NCBI GenBank assembly: GCA_963750535.1
Contig: CAVVRF010000027.1
Coordinates: 186,001-250,000 of the forward strand
DNA from: JAKFWF01 sp963750535
Lineage (GTDB): Bacteria > Pseudomonadota > Alphaproteobacteria > Rhizobiales > Hyphomicrobiaceae
Reading direction: 5' to 3'
DNA: 64,000 nucleotides
In this document: in pieces, positions 35,102 through 44,893 of the stretch
Layout: each line of letters starts with the position of its first letter
Position numbering within the stretch: the stretch's first letter is position 1
Notes under the pieces: model-generated
Seen by the model: only the letters and a program-made list of their open reading frames with translations
Told to the model about the DNA's origin: nothing
Database searches by the model: none
Translations under genes and position numbers: made by a program

Positions 35102-36301
35102 CTAGCGCTTCAGCCGCTGCCAACGCTCGAGGCGGCTCACCGCCTCGGCCATGTCGGCGGTAGTGCCGGCATAGGAGAAGCGCAGGAAATGGCGGCCCCG
35201 CGCCTCGTCGAAGTCGACGCCCGGCGTCGCAGCTATCCCGGTCTCGTCGAGCATCTGCCGGGCGAAGGCGAGGCTGTCCTCGGTGTAGCGGCCGACATCG
35301 GCATAAAGGTAGAAGGCGCCGTCGGCGGGCACGAGGTTGTCGAGCCCGACCTTGGGGAAGCCCGCAAGCAGCAGGTCACGGTTGGCGCGGTACACCCGCT
35401 TGTTGGCCTCGAGCTCCTCGATGCCGTCGAAGGCGCCGATCGCCGCCACCTGCGCCACCGCCGGCGGCGAGATGTAGAGGTTCTGCGCCAGCCGCTCGAC
35501 CGGCGCGATGAGACGCTCCGGCATCACCATCCAGCCGACCCGCCAGCCGGTCATCGAGAAGTATTTCGAGAAGCTGTTGATGATGATCGCATCGTCGGAA
35601 TACTGCAGCGCCGTGTGGTCGGCCTGGCCGTAGCTCAGGCCATGGTAGATCTCGTCGGAGATGAACCAGACGCCGCGGTCCCGGCAGGTGCGCGCGATCT
35701 CAGCCAGCCGCGCCGGCTCGAGCATGGTGCCGGTCGGGTTGGCCGGGCTCGCGATCAGCACGCCGGCAAGCGACTCGCGATCGATCGCGGCCTCGATTTG
35801 AGCCACCGTCGGCATCCAGCGTGACGCCGCGGTCGTCTCCAGCACCACCGGCACCTGCCCCAGCGCCGACAGCACGTGCCGGTAGCAGGGATAGCCGGGC
35901 GACGGCAGGCCAACCCTGCTTCCCGCATCGAAGGCGGCGAGGAAGCCGAGGACGAAAGCCGCCGACGAGCCGCTGGTCACCACCACTCGCGCCGGATCGA
36001 GCTCAAGGCCATACCAGGTGCGATAGAGCCCGGCGATCCGTTGGCGCAGCTCCGGCATGCCGAGCGCCAGCGTGTAGCCGAGCGTATCGCTGTCGAGCGC
36101 GCGCTTCACCGCCTCGCGGGCGGATTTCGGCGCCGCCGTGCCCGGCTGGCCGACCTCCATGTGGATGACGCGGTGACCGGCCGCTTCCCGCGCCGCCGCC
36201 GCCCGCATCACGTCCATGACGATGAACGAGGCGATGCCGCTGCGCATCGATGCGCCCCGCTGAACGAGGTGTTGGGCAGCTCCCGGTAGGCTCATGATCA
36301 T
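35102..36301 (-). CDS. Class I/II PLP-dependent aminotransferase
   Basis: About 399 residues. Family features: VIHMEVGQPGTAAP, VVVTSGSSAAFVLGF, IASPANPTGTMLEP, WFISDEIYHGLSYG and the PLP lysine in INSFSKYFSMTGWRVGWMV. This resembles the alphaproteobacterial aminotransferases annotated as aspartate/arginine:pyruvate type; substrate uncertain. It begins 31 bases after the stop of the mechanosensitive channel gene, so the two are probably co-transcribed. An alternative ATG at 36247 (MRSGIASFIVMDV) would also fit. Confidence 0.85.
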   Translation of the reverse strand: MIMSLPGAAQHLVQRGASMRSGIASFIVMDVMRAAAAREAAGHRVIHMEVGQPGTAAPKSAREAVKRALDSDTLGYTLALGMPELRQRIAGLYRTWYGLELDPARVVVTSGSSAAFVLGFLAAFDAGSRVGLPSPGYPCYRHVLSALGQVPVVLETTAASRWMPTVAQIEAAIDRESLAGVLIASPANPTGTMLEPARLAEIARTCRDRGVWFISDEIYHGLSYGQADHTALQYSDDAIIINSFSKYFSMTGWRVGWMVMPERLIAPVERLAQNLYISPPAVAQVAAIGAFDGIEELEANKRVYRANRDLLLAGFPKVGLDNLVPADGAFYLYADVGRYTEDSLAFARQMLDETGIAATPGVDFDEARGRHFLRFSYAGTTADMAEAVSRLERWQRLKR

Positions 36302-36331
36302 ATCCGTTCTGGCTGATTCAGCGCGCGGCAA

Positions 36332-38554
36332 TCAAGGAACGGCCTCGGCGTTCAGCCGCTGCTGGGTTTCGGCCAGACGCACGGCCGCCCCGGCGCCGGC
36401 CGCGGAAAAGCGATCGGTCGACTGGACCATGACGGCATTCTGCGCGAACTCGATGCCCGCCTCGCGCAGCGAATGATAGACCCGCTTCAGCAACTCGCGC
36501 TGCACCCAGCTCGCCCGGGCCGGCTTGGAGGTAAACTTCAGGCGGCAGATGATTGCGTTGTCGACGATGTCGGACACGCCCTGCATCTTGAGCGGCAGGA
36601 TCAGCTCGCTGGCGAACTCGGGATCGGCCTGCATCTCCTGGCCGACCTTCTTGACCGCCTTGCGCACCTTCTCGATATCCGAGCGCCGGTCGATCCTGAT
36701 GTTGAACTTCACCGTCGCCCAATCGCGGCTGGCATTGGTGACCGACGCGATCTGACCGAACGGCACGGTGTGAACGAGCCCGCTCTGGTGGCGCAGCTGG
36801 ACGGAGCGCAGATTGATCTTCTCCACCGTGCCCTTGAGCTTGCCGGTATCGATGTACTCGCCGACGCGGAAGGCATCCTCGGTCATGAAGAAGGCGCCGG
36901 ACACGACGTCCCTGACGAGCGCCTGCGAGCCGAACGAGACGGCGAGGCCAAGGATGCCGAAGCCGGCGAGGAGCGGCCCGGTGTCGATCCCGAGCTTGGA
37001 CAGCGCGATCAGCGCGGTGAGAGCGATCACCGCCCCCAGGACGAAGCCGCGCAGCACCGGCATGACCGATGCCAGTCGCGACTGCACCGTCACCTCGACC
37101 TCCTCTTCCGCTGACGGCACCGCCGAGCGCGGCTTCGGCGTCTGCAGGTCGAGCAGCCTCCGTACGAACGCCAGCACGACGTAGCCCGCGAACATGATCG
37201 CCGCCGCCATCGCGGCCCGATTGAGCAATGCAACCAGAGCGGACGCCTCCGTATCCGCCGTGCGTATGCCCCAGACTTCCGCCGCCATTAGAAGCCCGAC
37301 GATCCACACGAACCAGCCGGCGCTGCGCTCGGCGACATACATCGCGGCGGCGAACACGGGATGACGGGTGTCGCCTTCGCTGTTGCCATTCAGCAGTTCC
37401 CGCGCCGCCTTCCGCGCACCGGTCGCGAGAACCGGCACGACTATGATCAGGAACTGGGTAAGGCCGGCCGCTCCGGCCAGCTGCTCGCCACCGGCCCCGA
37501 CCGCGGCCATCCGGCCGATCGCCCATATCGCCGCGGCTGAGAACATCAGCACGAGCGGCATGCCGACCGCCGCCAGCCGACGCAGCGCCGTCGGAGCCTG
37601 CGGATCGCTCGCGCCGTCAAGCACGAGCCGCTCGACGTCGTGCCGGCTGGTCCAGAACCACCACAGCTTGAAGATCGTGGCGATCGTTACGGTCAGGGCG
37701 AACCAGCCTTCGCTGAAGCGTGGATCGGCGACGACGATCCCCGCTATCTTCACCGTTGCCAGCAGCAACGCGGCCAGCGTGCCATAGACCAGGATCATCC
37801 GGGCCTGCCAGTCGGCATGCGCGATCGGCACCAGTCGCGCGTTGGGGTTGCCAGGCGAAAGCAGGAAGCGGCCCGAGATCACGTAGATCGCCGCGACCGC
37901 GATATGCTCGACGACGATCGTCAGCACCTTCCTCAGATGGTCTTGCACCGGCAGCAGCTGCGCCGCCAGCAGCCACGCCACCAGCACGAAGCAGATCACC
38001 GCCGCCGCATTCTTCAGCAGTTGCCGCGCCGAGCTCCTGAGCCTGGACAGGAATGGCGCATCTGGCGGCAGCGCGACCAGCGGCAGGAGGCGATTGGCGA
38101 TTCCCCGCAACACGATCGCCGACACGATCGCCACAAGCAGTATCAATCCACTCTTGAAACCCGCCTCCGCCGCCGAGCTGGCGTTGACCACCTTGCTCCA
38201 GGCCGGCTGCCACTCGCGCAGCCGGGCCGGTATTTCGGCGATCGCCTCGGCGCCCAGCACCACGCCGGCGACGAGGCTGTCCCAGGCAGCGGCAAGCCCC
38301 TCGGCCGGAGGTTCGCTGCCGGCCGGAGTTGTCGCTTGCCCTCCGGATTGCCCGCCGATCCTCAGGGTGACCGGATGGCCTGTTCTGGCGAGGCCGTCGA
38401 CGGCTCGCTTTATGACATCCGCGGTCTCGTTGCCGCTGAGCTCGAGCGTCACCGGGCTTTGATCGGCCTTGCCCTTGCTCGCGGCGTCGGACGGCGCGGT
38501 TGCGAAGACGAGAACCAACAGTACGGACAAGGCAGCCAACAGCGGACGCTTCAT
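36332..38554 (-). CDS. Mechanosensitive ion channel (MscS family)
   Basis: A 740-residue membrane protein: signal-like N-terminus, a periplasmic region, about ten helices, and the conserved MscS core GFGILGLAVSFGSQALVRDV and SGAFFMTEDAFRVGEYIDTG at about residues 535-575, followed by the soluble beta and alpha/beta vestibule. It should open on membrane tension and release solutes. The ATG at 38554 has GGAG 9 bases upstream; an upstream in-frame ATG at 38581 is possible. Confidence 0.9.
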   Translation of the reverse strand: MKRPLLAALSVLLVLVFATAPSDAASKGKADQSPVTLELSGNETADVIKRAVDGLARTGHPVTLRIGGQSGGQATTPAGSEPPAEGLAAAWDSLVAGVVLGAEAIAEIPARLREWQPAWSKVVNASSAAEAGFKSGLILLVAIVSAIVLRGIANRLLPLVALPPDAPFLSRLRSSARQLLKNAAAVICFVLVAWLLAAQLLPVQDHLRKVLTIVVEHIAVAAIYVISGRFLLSPGNPNARLVPIAHADWQARMILVYGTLAALLLATVKIAGIVVADPRFSEGWFALTVTIATIFKLWWFWTSRHDVERLVLDGASDPQAPTALRRLAAVGMPLVLMFSAAAIWAIGRMAAVGAGGEQLAGAAGLTQFLIIVVPVLATGARKAARELLNGNSEGDTRHPVFAAAMYVAERSAGWFVWIVGLLMAAEVWGIRTADTEASALVALLNRAAMAAAIMFAGYVVLAFVRRLLDLQTPKPRSAVPSAEEEVEVTVQSRLASVMPVLRGFVLGAVIALTALIALSKLGIDTGPLLAGFGILGLAVSFGSQALVRDVVSGAFFMTEDAFRVGEYIDTGKLKGTVEKINLRSVQLRHQSGLVHTVPFGQIASVTNASRDWATVKFNIRIDRRSDIEKVRKAVKKVGQEMQADPEFASELILPLKMQGVSDIVDNAIICRLKFTSKPARASWVQRELLKRVYHSLREAGIEFAQNAVMVQSTDRFSAAGAGAAVRLAETQQRLNAEAVP

Positions 38555-38780
38555 TGCGCCGGTCTCCAATGGATAATGCATCGATCAAGCACAAGACTAC
38601 CACGGCGAGCCGGTCAAGCGGCATCACCGATCTCGGTTTGCGGCCGCGGCACAGCCCAGATTGACCACCTACCTACACCTATTTGCCGTCCCGACCAATT
38701 TTCGACATAACGGCGAGGCAGCAAGTCCCGGCTCGCTGTCCATCGCCGATTTGGAACGTGCGCAAAAACGTGCGGGAAAC

Positions 38781-40118
38781 ATGCGCCTGAACTACAGACA
38801 TTGGTTGACGTCCGCGATCCTGGCCGCCGGCCTGGCGGTCGGCGCCAGCGCCCCGGCCGGGGCGCAAGGCCTGATCCGCGACACCGAGATCGAGCAGCTG
38901 CTCAACGACTATGCGCGCCCGATCTTCAAGGCCGCCGGCCTCGGAGACGGCCGCGTCTCGATGCGGATCGTCAAGAGCGATGCGTTCAACGCGTTCGTGC
39001 TCGACGGCCGCAATGTGTTCATCCACACCGGTGCGCTGATGCAGGCCGAGACGCCGAACCAGGTGATCGGCGTCATCGCGCACGAGTCCGGACACATCAC
39101 CGGCGGACATATGGCCGCGCTGCGCGCCCGAATTGCCCGCGACACCACCCGCATCCTGCTCGCGCGCGTGCTCGGCATCGGCGTCGCCGTGGCGACCGGC
39201 AATCCGGCGGCGGCGGCGGCCGGCGACGAGCTCGTAATGCGCAGCCTCTTGGCCGAGCGGCGCAACCAGGAATTGGCCGCCGACCAGGCCGGGCTGTCCT
39301 TCCTCAACGCCACCCGCCAGTCGGGACGGGGCATGCTCGAGACCTTCGAGCGTTTCGCCCAACAGGAGTATATCGGCGACCAGAACAAGGACCCGTTCGT
39401 TCGCAGCCACCCTGTCGCGACGGAGCGCCTTGCGCAATTGCGCGATGCGGTCCAGAAGAGCCCCAACTTCGCCACCAAGGACGCGCCGCAGCTGCAGCTG
39501 CGGCATGACATGATGCGGGCGAAGCTCGCCGGCTACCTGATGCGCCCGCAGGCGGTGCTCAACCGTTACCCGGTGAGCGACAATTCGATTCCGGCACGCT
39601 ACGCCCGGGCCATCGCCAAGTTCTTCATGGGCGGTCCGAATGCCGTCGAATTGGCCGTTGCCGATATCGACGCTCTGATCAAGGAGCGCCCCGACAATCC
39701 CTATTTCCACGAGCTCAAGGGCGACTTCTACAAGCGCGCCGGACGCCACCGCGAGGCCATCGTCTCACTGCGGCAGGCGCTCAAGCTGGCCGGTGACGCA
39801 AATTTGATCCGGGTCGAGTTGGCCCAGGCGCTGATCGCAACCAACGACCCGGCGGTGCTCGATGAGGCGAGCAACATGCTGCGCCGCTCGCTGGTCGAGG
39901 ACCAGAATTCATCGGCCTATCGGGCGCTGGGCGATGCCCAGTACCGCCAGAACAAGCAGCCCGAGGCGGAGGCGTCACTCGCCCAGGCGGCCTATCTCGA
40001 GGGCGACCTGAAGAACGCCAAAAACTACGCTCAGCGGGCCAAGCGGGGCTTGACGCCGGGCTCTCCGTCAGCGCTCAAGATGGACGACATCATCGCCTAC
40101 AAGCCACCCGTGGAATAG
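38781..40118 (+). CDS. bepA: BepA-like M48 metalloprotease with TPR repeats
   Basis: A 445-residue periplasmic protease-chaperone. A signal peptide (to about residue 28) precedes the M48 domain with HESGH (101-105) and the third ligand in RRNQELAADQAG (Glu164). The C-terminal 200 residues are TPR-like helices (NPYFHELKGDFYKRAGRHRE, AYRALGDAQYRQNKQPEAE). This is the BepA/YfgC architecture involved in outer-membrane protein and LptD quality control. The ATG at 38781 follows GCGGGAAAC. Confidence 0.9.
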   Translation: MRLNYRHWLTSAILAAGLAVGASAPAGAQGLIRDTEIEQLLNDYARPIFKAAGLGDGRVSMRIVKSDAFNAFVLDGRNVFIHTGALMQAETPNQVIGVIAHESGHITGGHMAALRARIARDTTRILLARVLGIGVAVATGNPAAAAAGDELVMRSLLAERRNQELAADQAGLSFLNATRQSGRGMLETFERFAQQEYIGDQNKDPFVRSHPVATERLAQLRDAVQKSPNFATKDAPQLQLRHDMMRAKLAGYLMRPQAVLNRYPVSDNSIPARYARAIAKFFMGGPNAVELAVADIDALIKERPDNPYFHELKGDFYKRAGRHREAIVSLRQALKLAGDANLIRVELAQALIATNDPAVLDEASNMLRRSLVEDQNSSAYRALGDAQYRQNKQPEAEASLAQAAYLEGDLKNAKNYAQRAKRGLTPGSPSALKMDDIIAYKPPVE

Positions 40119-40197
40119 CGTGCCCGGTGCATCCGGCCCATATCAGTTCGCAAACTCGGCCCTCGGCTCGGCCAACCAACCAAGGATCGGTACACCC

Positions 40198-41058
40198 ATG
40201 ATGCCCACCATCTTGACCCGCCTCCTGTCGGCGTTGACGACCAAGGAGGGGGCGGTGATCGCCGCGCCGCTTGTGGCAGGCCTTGCCGCGATTGCCACCC
40301 TGGGATCGAGTCCGGCGCCCGCGACCCAGCCGCTGGTGCTCGCGCAAGCCGCCGCACCGGCGCCCTCGACTGAAGCCTCGTCGTTTTCCGCAGCCCAGCG
40401 CGCCGAGATCGAGCGGATCGTCAAGGACTACCTGATCAGCCACCCCGAAGTGATGATCGAGGTCAGCAAGGAGCTCGAGAAGCGCCAGTCCACCTTGCAG
40501 GCGGAATCCGCCAGGAAGGTCATACTCGAGCGCAAGGCATCGATCTTCAAGGCGCCGACCGATTTCGTGTTCGGCAATACCAAGGGCGAGATCACGGTGG
40601 TCGAGTTCTTCGACTACAACTGCGGCTGGTGCAAGAAGGCGATCGACGAGGTGCAGAAGCTCGCCAAGGCCGATCCTCAGGTCCGCATCGTATTGAAAGA
40701 GTTGCCGATTTTCGGTGAGAACTCGGTCACGGCGGCCCGCGCCGCGATGGCGTCGATCAAGCAGGGCAAGTACTGGGAGTTCCATCTCGCACTGATGCGG
40801 GAGAAGCAGGTCACCAAGGACAATGTGTTCAAGATCGCCGAGAGCGTCGGTCTCAACGTCGATAAGCTCAAGGCCGACATGGCCGACGCATCGATCTCGT
40901 CGGCGCTGAAGGAGACCGCCAGCCTCGCCCAGGAGCTCGGGATCGAGGGAACGCCAGGATTCATCATCGATTCGCGGGTGAATGTCGGCTTCGTACCGGC
41001 GGACGGCATCAGCGAGATCCTGGCCGACGTCCGCAAATCCGGCTGCCAGGCCTGCTAG
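40198..41058 (+). CDS. DsbA/ScsC-like thiol oxidoreductase
   Basis: A 286-residue thioredoxin-fold protein with an N-terminal hydrophobic segment (AVIAAPLVAGLAAIATLG) acting as signal or anchor, an ERIVKDYLISHPEVMIEV helical arm (ScsC/Com1 N-terminal domain), the active site CGWC (142-145) and the cis-Pro loop GIEGTPGFII. It catalyses disulfide exchange in the periplasm. The gene follows the bepA-like protease by 80 bases in the same orientation; both handle periplasmic protein folding. Confidence 0.87.
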   Translation: MMPTILTRLLSALTTKEGAVIAAPLVAGLAAIATLGSSPAPATQPLVLAQAAAPAPSTEASSFSAAQRAEIERIVKDYLISHPEVMIEVSKELEKRQSTLQAESARKVILERKASIFKAPTDFVFGNTKGEITVVEFFDYNCGWCKKAIDEVQKLAKADPQVRIVLKELPIFGENSVTAARAAMASIKQGKYWEFHLALMREKQVTKDNVFKIAESVGLNVDKLKADMADASISSALKETASLAQELGIEGTPGFIIDSRVNVGFVPADGISEILADVRKSGCQAC

Positions 41059-41220
41059 TGTGATGATTTCGAAGTTCGCATTCACCTCCCGGCAACACCG
41101 AGTTGCGAACTTCGGAATCTGAATCACACTAGGATCAATGGCTTGCTAGTGCCCTTATCGTTCGCGAAGTTCGTACATTGGTTGCCGCGAATGTTGACGA
41201 ACTTCGCGAACGGGACACCA
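41055..41220. repeat. Two large palindromes in the bepA-dsbA/accB intergenic region
   Basis: Palindrome one pairs 41055-41080 with 41104-41132 (both arms start CTAGTGTGAT and end CGAAGTTCGCA). Palindrome two pairs 41146-41177 with 41190-41220 (CTAGTG or CTGGTG start, GTTCGCGAAGTTCGT core). All four arms share CTAGTG and CGAAGTTCG, so they are copies of one sequence. The remaining gene-free stretch to 41482 holds no clear ORF. Confidence 0.6.
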
Positions 41221-41482
41221 GGGCCTCAACCACCGCTTGAAATCGGCTGTGGACCACGCACTTTCACCTTTCCGTGAAAGCTGATAGTGCTGCCGTTCGA
41301 AATCGGCCGGGGCCAGAAAGGCCCACGGTCGTCGGGGTTACTGAGCCGGCCATTGAACCGGATCGTCCTGAACCGGAGCCTCGTGGTCGGTCGGCGACAG
41401 GCGTGCCACCGTTCGATGTGTACTGGTGCTCCGACTGCCGGGAAATCTGGGAACAGCATTGAAACGGGGCGTCACAAGCGTC

Positions 41483-41960
41483 ATGGCAAAAGACAAGAAC
41501 GAAAAGGGCTCGCCCGAGCAGGAGCTGATCCGGGAGCTTGCCGGCTTGCTGAATGAGACCGGACTGTCCGAGATCGAGATCGAAAAGGCCGGGCTGAAGG
41601 TACGCGTGGCCCGTTCGGTGACCGTTGCCGCGACGGCAGCGCCGCCGGCAACCGCCGCATCAGTTGCGGCGAGCGCCGCCGCAGCTGCCGCCGCTCCGCC
41701 CCCGTTGAACGATGTCACGCAGCACCCAGGCTGCGTCAAATCCCCGATGGTCGGCACCGCCTATCGCGCGCCCTGAGCCGGGGGCACCGAATTTCGTCGA
41801 GATCGGCTCCCGGGTCGCCCAGGGCCAGACCCTGCTGATCATCGAGGCGATGAAGACCATGAACCACATCCCGGCTCCCAAGGCCGGAACCGTGACGCAG
41901 GTCATGATCGAGAACGGTCAACCGGTCGAGTTCGGCGAGCCGCTGGTCGTCATTGAATGA
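41483..41960 (+). pseudogene. accB: Biotin carboxyl carrier protein of acetyl-CoA carboxylase, frameshifted
   Basis: The carrier subunit that bears biotin. The N-terminal half (MAKDKNEKGSPEQELIRELA, Ala-rich linker, VKSPMVGTAYRAP) and the biotinyl domain (NFVEIGSRVAQGQTLLIIEA, EAMKTMNHIPAPKAGTV) are in different frames. One extra T at 41774 accounts for it; without it the text reads TAYRAPEPGAPNFVEIG, as in normal BCCPs. EAMKTM is the biotin motif. It is directly upstream of accC, and the gene is essential, so a sequencing error is most likely. Confidence 0.85.
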
Positions 41961-41978
41961 AAGGGTGAAGTAGTGAGT

Positions 41979-42030
41979 CGTGAGTGGTGAGTGGTGATTT
42001 CCATTCACGACTGACCACTCACCGCTCACG
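41979..42030 (+). promoter_or_regulatory. Long hairpin between accB and accC
   Basis: A 17-bp stem with one mismatch (41979-41995 with 42014-42030; CGTGAGTGGTGAGTGGT) and an 18-base loop, ending 7 bases before the accC start. No Shine-Dalgarno is visible between hairpin and start, so the structure could influence accC translation or processing. Confidence 0.5.
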
Positions 42031-42037
42031 AAAAGCG

Positions 42038-43381
42038 ATGTTCGACAAAGTCCTGATAGCCAATCGCGGCGAGATTGCACTGCGCATCCAGCGCGCCTGC
42101 AAGGAGCTCGGTATCGCGACCGTGGCCGTGCATTCGACCGCCGACGCCGATGCCATGCATGTTCGCCTCGCCGATGAGAGCGTTTGCATCGGCCCGCCGC
42201 CGGCATCGGAGAGCTATCTCAACATTCCGCGCCTGCTCGCCGCCTGCGAGATCACCGGCGCCGACGCGATCCATCCTGGCTACGGGTTCCTGTCGGAGAA
42301 CGCGCGCTTCGCCGAGATCCTCGAGGAGCACAACATCACCTTCATCGGCCCGACCTCGGAGCACATCCGGATCATGGGCGACAAGATCGAGGCGAAGGAG
42401 ACCGCCAAGCGCCTGGGCATCCCGGTGGTGCCCGGCTCCGACGGCGCCGTCACCAACGAGGCCGACGCCAAGGCGATCGCCAAGACGATGGGCTATCCGG
42501 TGCTGATCAAGGCGGCCGCCGGCGGCGGCGGTCGCGGCATGAAGGTCGCGCGCAGCGCCGACGAGATCGGCCAGGCGCTGTCGACCGCACGCGCCGAGGC
42601 CAAGGCGGCATTCGGCGACGACAGCGTCTACATCGAGAAGTACCTGTCCAAGCCGCGCCATATCGAGGTGCAGGTGTTCGGCGACGGCCACGGCAACGCG
42701 CTGCATCTCGGCGAGCGCGACTGCTCGCTGCAGCGGCGGCACCAGAAGGTGATGGAGGAAGCGCCGTCGCCCGCCCTCAACGCGGCACAGCGCAAGCGGA
42801 TCGGCGAGACCTGCGCCAAGGCGATGCAGAAGCTAAAGTATCGCGGCGCCGGCACCGTCGAGTTCCTGTACGAGGATGGCGAGTTCTTCTTCATCGAGAT
42901 GAACACGCGGCTGCAGGTCGAGCACCCGGTGACCGAGGCGATCACCGGCATGGACCTCGTCATCGAGCAGATCCGCATCGCATCCGGCGCGCCGCTCAGC
43001 ATCCGGCAGGAGGACCTCGTCTTCTCCGGCCACGCCATCGAGTGCCGCATCAATGCCGAGAACCCGAAGAACTTCCGTCCGTCGCCCGGCAAGATCACCT
43101 ACTGGCACCCGCCCGGCGGCCTCGGCGTGCGGGTCGACAGCGGCGCCTACCAGGGCTATCGCATCCCACCCAACTACGACAGCCTGATCGGCAAGCTGAT
43201 CGTGCACGGCAAGAACCGCAACGAGTGCCTGATGCGCCTCAAGCGCTGCCTCAGCGAGTTCGTGATCGACGGCATCGAGACCACGATCCCGCTGTTCGTC
43301 GAGCTCGTCCGCCATCCCGACATCGCCAATGGCATGTACGACATCCACTGGCTGGAAAAATACCTCGGCAAGCAGGACTGA
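42038..43381 (+). CDS. accC: Biotin carboxylase subunit of acetyl-CoA carboxylase
   Basis: A 447-residue ATP-grasp enzyme carboxylating biotin on AccB. Visible are MFDKVLIANRGEIALRIQRA, HPGYGFLSENARFAE, the ATP loop AAAGGGGRGMKVA, EKYLSKPRHIEVQVFGDG, LQRRHQKVMEEAPSP, FIEMNTRLQVEHPVTE and the ECRINAENP block. Length is right for AccC alone without fused domains. The start ATG follows a strong hairpin. Confidence 0.95.
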   Translation: MFDKVLIANRGEIALRIQRACKELGIATVAVHSTADADAMHVRLADESVCIGPPPASESYLNIPRLLAACEITGADAIHPGYGFLSENARFAEILEEHNITFIGPTSEHIRIMGDKIEAKETAKRLGIPVVPGSDGAVTNEADAKAIAKTMGYPVLIKAAAGGGGRGMKVARSADEIGQALSTARAEAKAAFGDDSVYIEKYLSKPRHIEVQVFGDGHGNALHLGERDCSLQRRHQKVMEEAPSPALNAAQRKRIGETCAKAMQKLKYRGAGTVEFLYEDGEFFFIEMNTRLQVEHPVTEAITGMDLVIEQIRIASGAPLSIRQEDLVFSGHAIECRINAENPKNFRPSPGKITYWHPPGGLGVRVDSGAYQGYRIPPNYDSLIGKLIVHGKNRNECLMRLKRCLSEFVIDGIETTIPLFVELVRHPDIANGMYDIHWLEKYLGKQD

Positions 43382-43501
43382 GCGCAAGGCCTCGGCGCAA
43401 CTGGCGGCGGCGACGTCGATGCTGCCCCGCATCGTGCCTGGGTGGACGTTGCCCGATCGTCGGCTATAATTTCCTTGCAGCCTGCTGGATGGGATTTCGC
43501 G

Positions 43502-43933
43502 ATGGGCACGATCAGCTACGACAGCAATAATGTATTCGCCAAGATCCTGCGCGGCGAGCTGCCGGCGGAGAAGGTCTATGAGGACGCGGACACGCTTGCA
43601 TTCATGGACATCATGCCGCGCTGCGACGGCCATGTGCTGGTGATCCCGAAAAGCCCTGCCCGCAACATTCTCGACGCCGATCCCGCCCAGCTCGCGGCGT
43701 GCGTGCGCACCGCCCAGCTCGTCGCCCGCGCCCAGATGAAGGCCTTCGCCGCCAAGGGCATCACGCTGCAGCTGTTCAACGAGCCGGCGGGCGGACAGGT
43801 GGTGTTCCACCTGCACTTTCACGTCATGCCGCGGCAGGAAGGCGTGCCGCTGCGTCCGCATACCGGCGCGATGGAGAAGCCCGAGGTGCTGGCCGAGAAC
43901 GCCCGCCGCCTGCGCGAGGCGCTCAAAGGGTGA
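43502..43933 (+). CDS. HIT family nucleotide-binding protein
   Basis: A 143-residue histidine-triad protein: FAKILRGELPAEKVYED at the N-terminus, LVIPKSPARNILDAD, and the active-site loop VVFHLHFHVMPR with His103, His105 and His107. Members hydrolyse adenosine phosphoramidates or dinucleotides; the substrate here is unknown. ATG at 43502 chosen to match family N-termini. It converges on the PAP2-type gene with the two stop codons abutting. Confidence 0.88.
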   Translation: MGTISYDSNNVFAKILRGELPAEKVYEDADTLAFMDIMPRCDGHVLVIPKSPARNILDADPAQLAACVRTAQLVARAQMKAFAAKGITLQLFNEPAGGQVVFHLHFHVMPRQEGVPLRPHTGAMEKPEVLAENARRLREALKG

Positions 43934-44893
43934 TCAGGCCGCCACCGCGGCACCTGCCGCGGCAGCGGCCCTCGCCTCGGGCCGACCAGAGGGCTTCCGC
44001 ACCATCAGGTTGCAGATGCTATCGGCAGCCCTGATCGCGGCTGCGGCGACGGCAAGCCCGGCGGCGATATCGACGACGTGGTGGCCGCCGTCCACCGGAA
44101 CCGACAGCAGCACCACCGCATTCCACGCCACCGCCGGCCAGAACGCACGCGGGATCGCGGCGGCGGCATAGACCGTCAGCACCGCCATCACCGTGTGGAA
44201 TGACGGGAACGCGATCAGCCCCTTCATCTCGGCCATGACGATGTGCGGCAGCTTGCCAGCCTTGAGCGCCAGCAGCGTCTCGGCATAGGCGCGATCGACC
44301 ATCGCCCCCGGCAGATCGGTTATCACGCCCGCCGAGAACAGGTGGGTCGCGGCGCCGAAGGACGGGAAGGCGGCCCAGAAGCCGATCGTCGCCGCGGCCG
44401 CCAGTATGAACGCGAGGAAGAAGCGATCGAGCCGATCGACCTGCCCGAGCAAGGCCAGCGCCGGTACCGCCACGGCTATCTGCAGCAGGGTCGACGCATA
44501 TGCCAGCGACAGCAGCGGGCCGAGGCCCCAGGTACCCTTCAAGGTCACGAACATTGCCGCCCAGTCGATGCCCAGCGCGCGATCCCACGCCAGCAGCGTC
44601 TCGTCGATCAGCGGGCGGTCGAACGTCACGGCAAGATAGTTCAGCACCGCGATCGAGCATGAGAACCAGATCAGATGCGCAGTGCCGATCAGCGCCACGG
44701 CGAGCCGCTCCTCGCTCCGGCGGTGGCGATAATAGAGCCCGATCAGGGTGAGGAAGAGCCCGGCAAGCAGCGGCTGCATCGCATCGGCGGCACTCATCGT
44801 CATCGGGCCGCGCCACAGCAGGATGAGGTCGCAGGCAAGCACGACGCCGATCAGGACGAGCTGCAACCGCTCGGAGGGCTTGAACAGGGACAT
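43934..44893 (-). CDS. PAP2 family membrane phosphatase
   Basis: A 319-residue protein with about seven membrane helices. The PAP2 catalytic motifs are SFHTVMAVLTVYAA (SxxH) and GGHHVVDIAAG (GxHxxxDxxxG), close to the pattern in sphingolipid/inositol-phosphorylceramide synthase-like and PAP2_3 proteins. Active site on the periplasmic face is expected. ATG at 44893. Substrate is unknown. Confidence 0.8.
   Translation of the reverse strand: MSLFKPSERLQLVLIGVVLACDLILLWRGPMTMSAADAMQPLLAGLFLTLIGLYYRHRRSEERLAVALIGTAHLIWFSCSIAVLNYLAVTFDRPLIDETLLAWDRALGIDWAAMFVTLKGTWGLGPLLSLAYASTLLQIAVAVPALALLGQVDRLDRFFLAFILAAAATIGFWAAFPSFGAATHLFSAGVITDLPGAMVDRAYAETLLALKAGKLPHIVMAEMKGLIAFPSFHTVMAVLTVYAAAAIPRAFWPAVAWNAVVLLSVPVDGGHHVVDIAAGLAVAAAAIRAADSICNLMVRKPSGRPEARAAAAAGAAVAA

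Noticed and set aside
41226..41459. Short overlapping frames in the gap before accB
   Set aside because: No ribosome sites, no signal peptide, no known motif; better explained as non-coding with palindromes.
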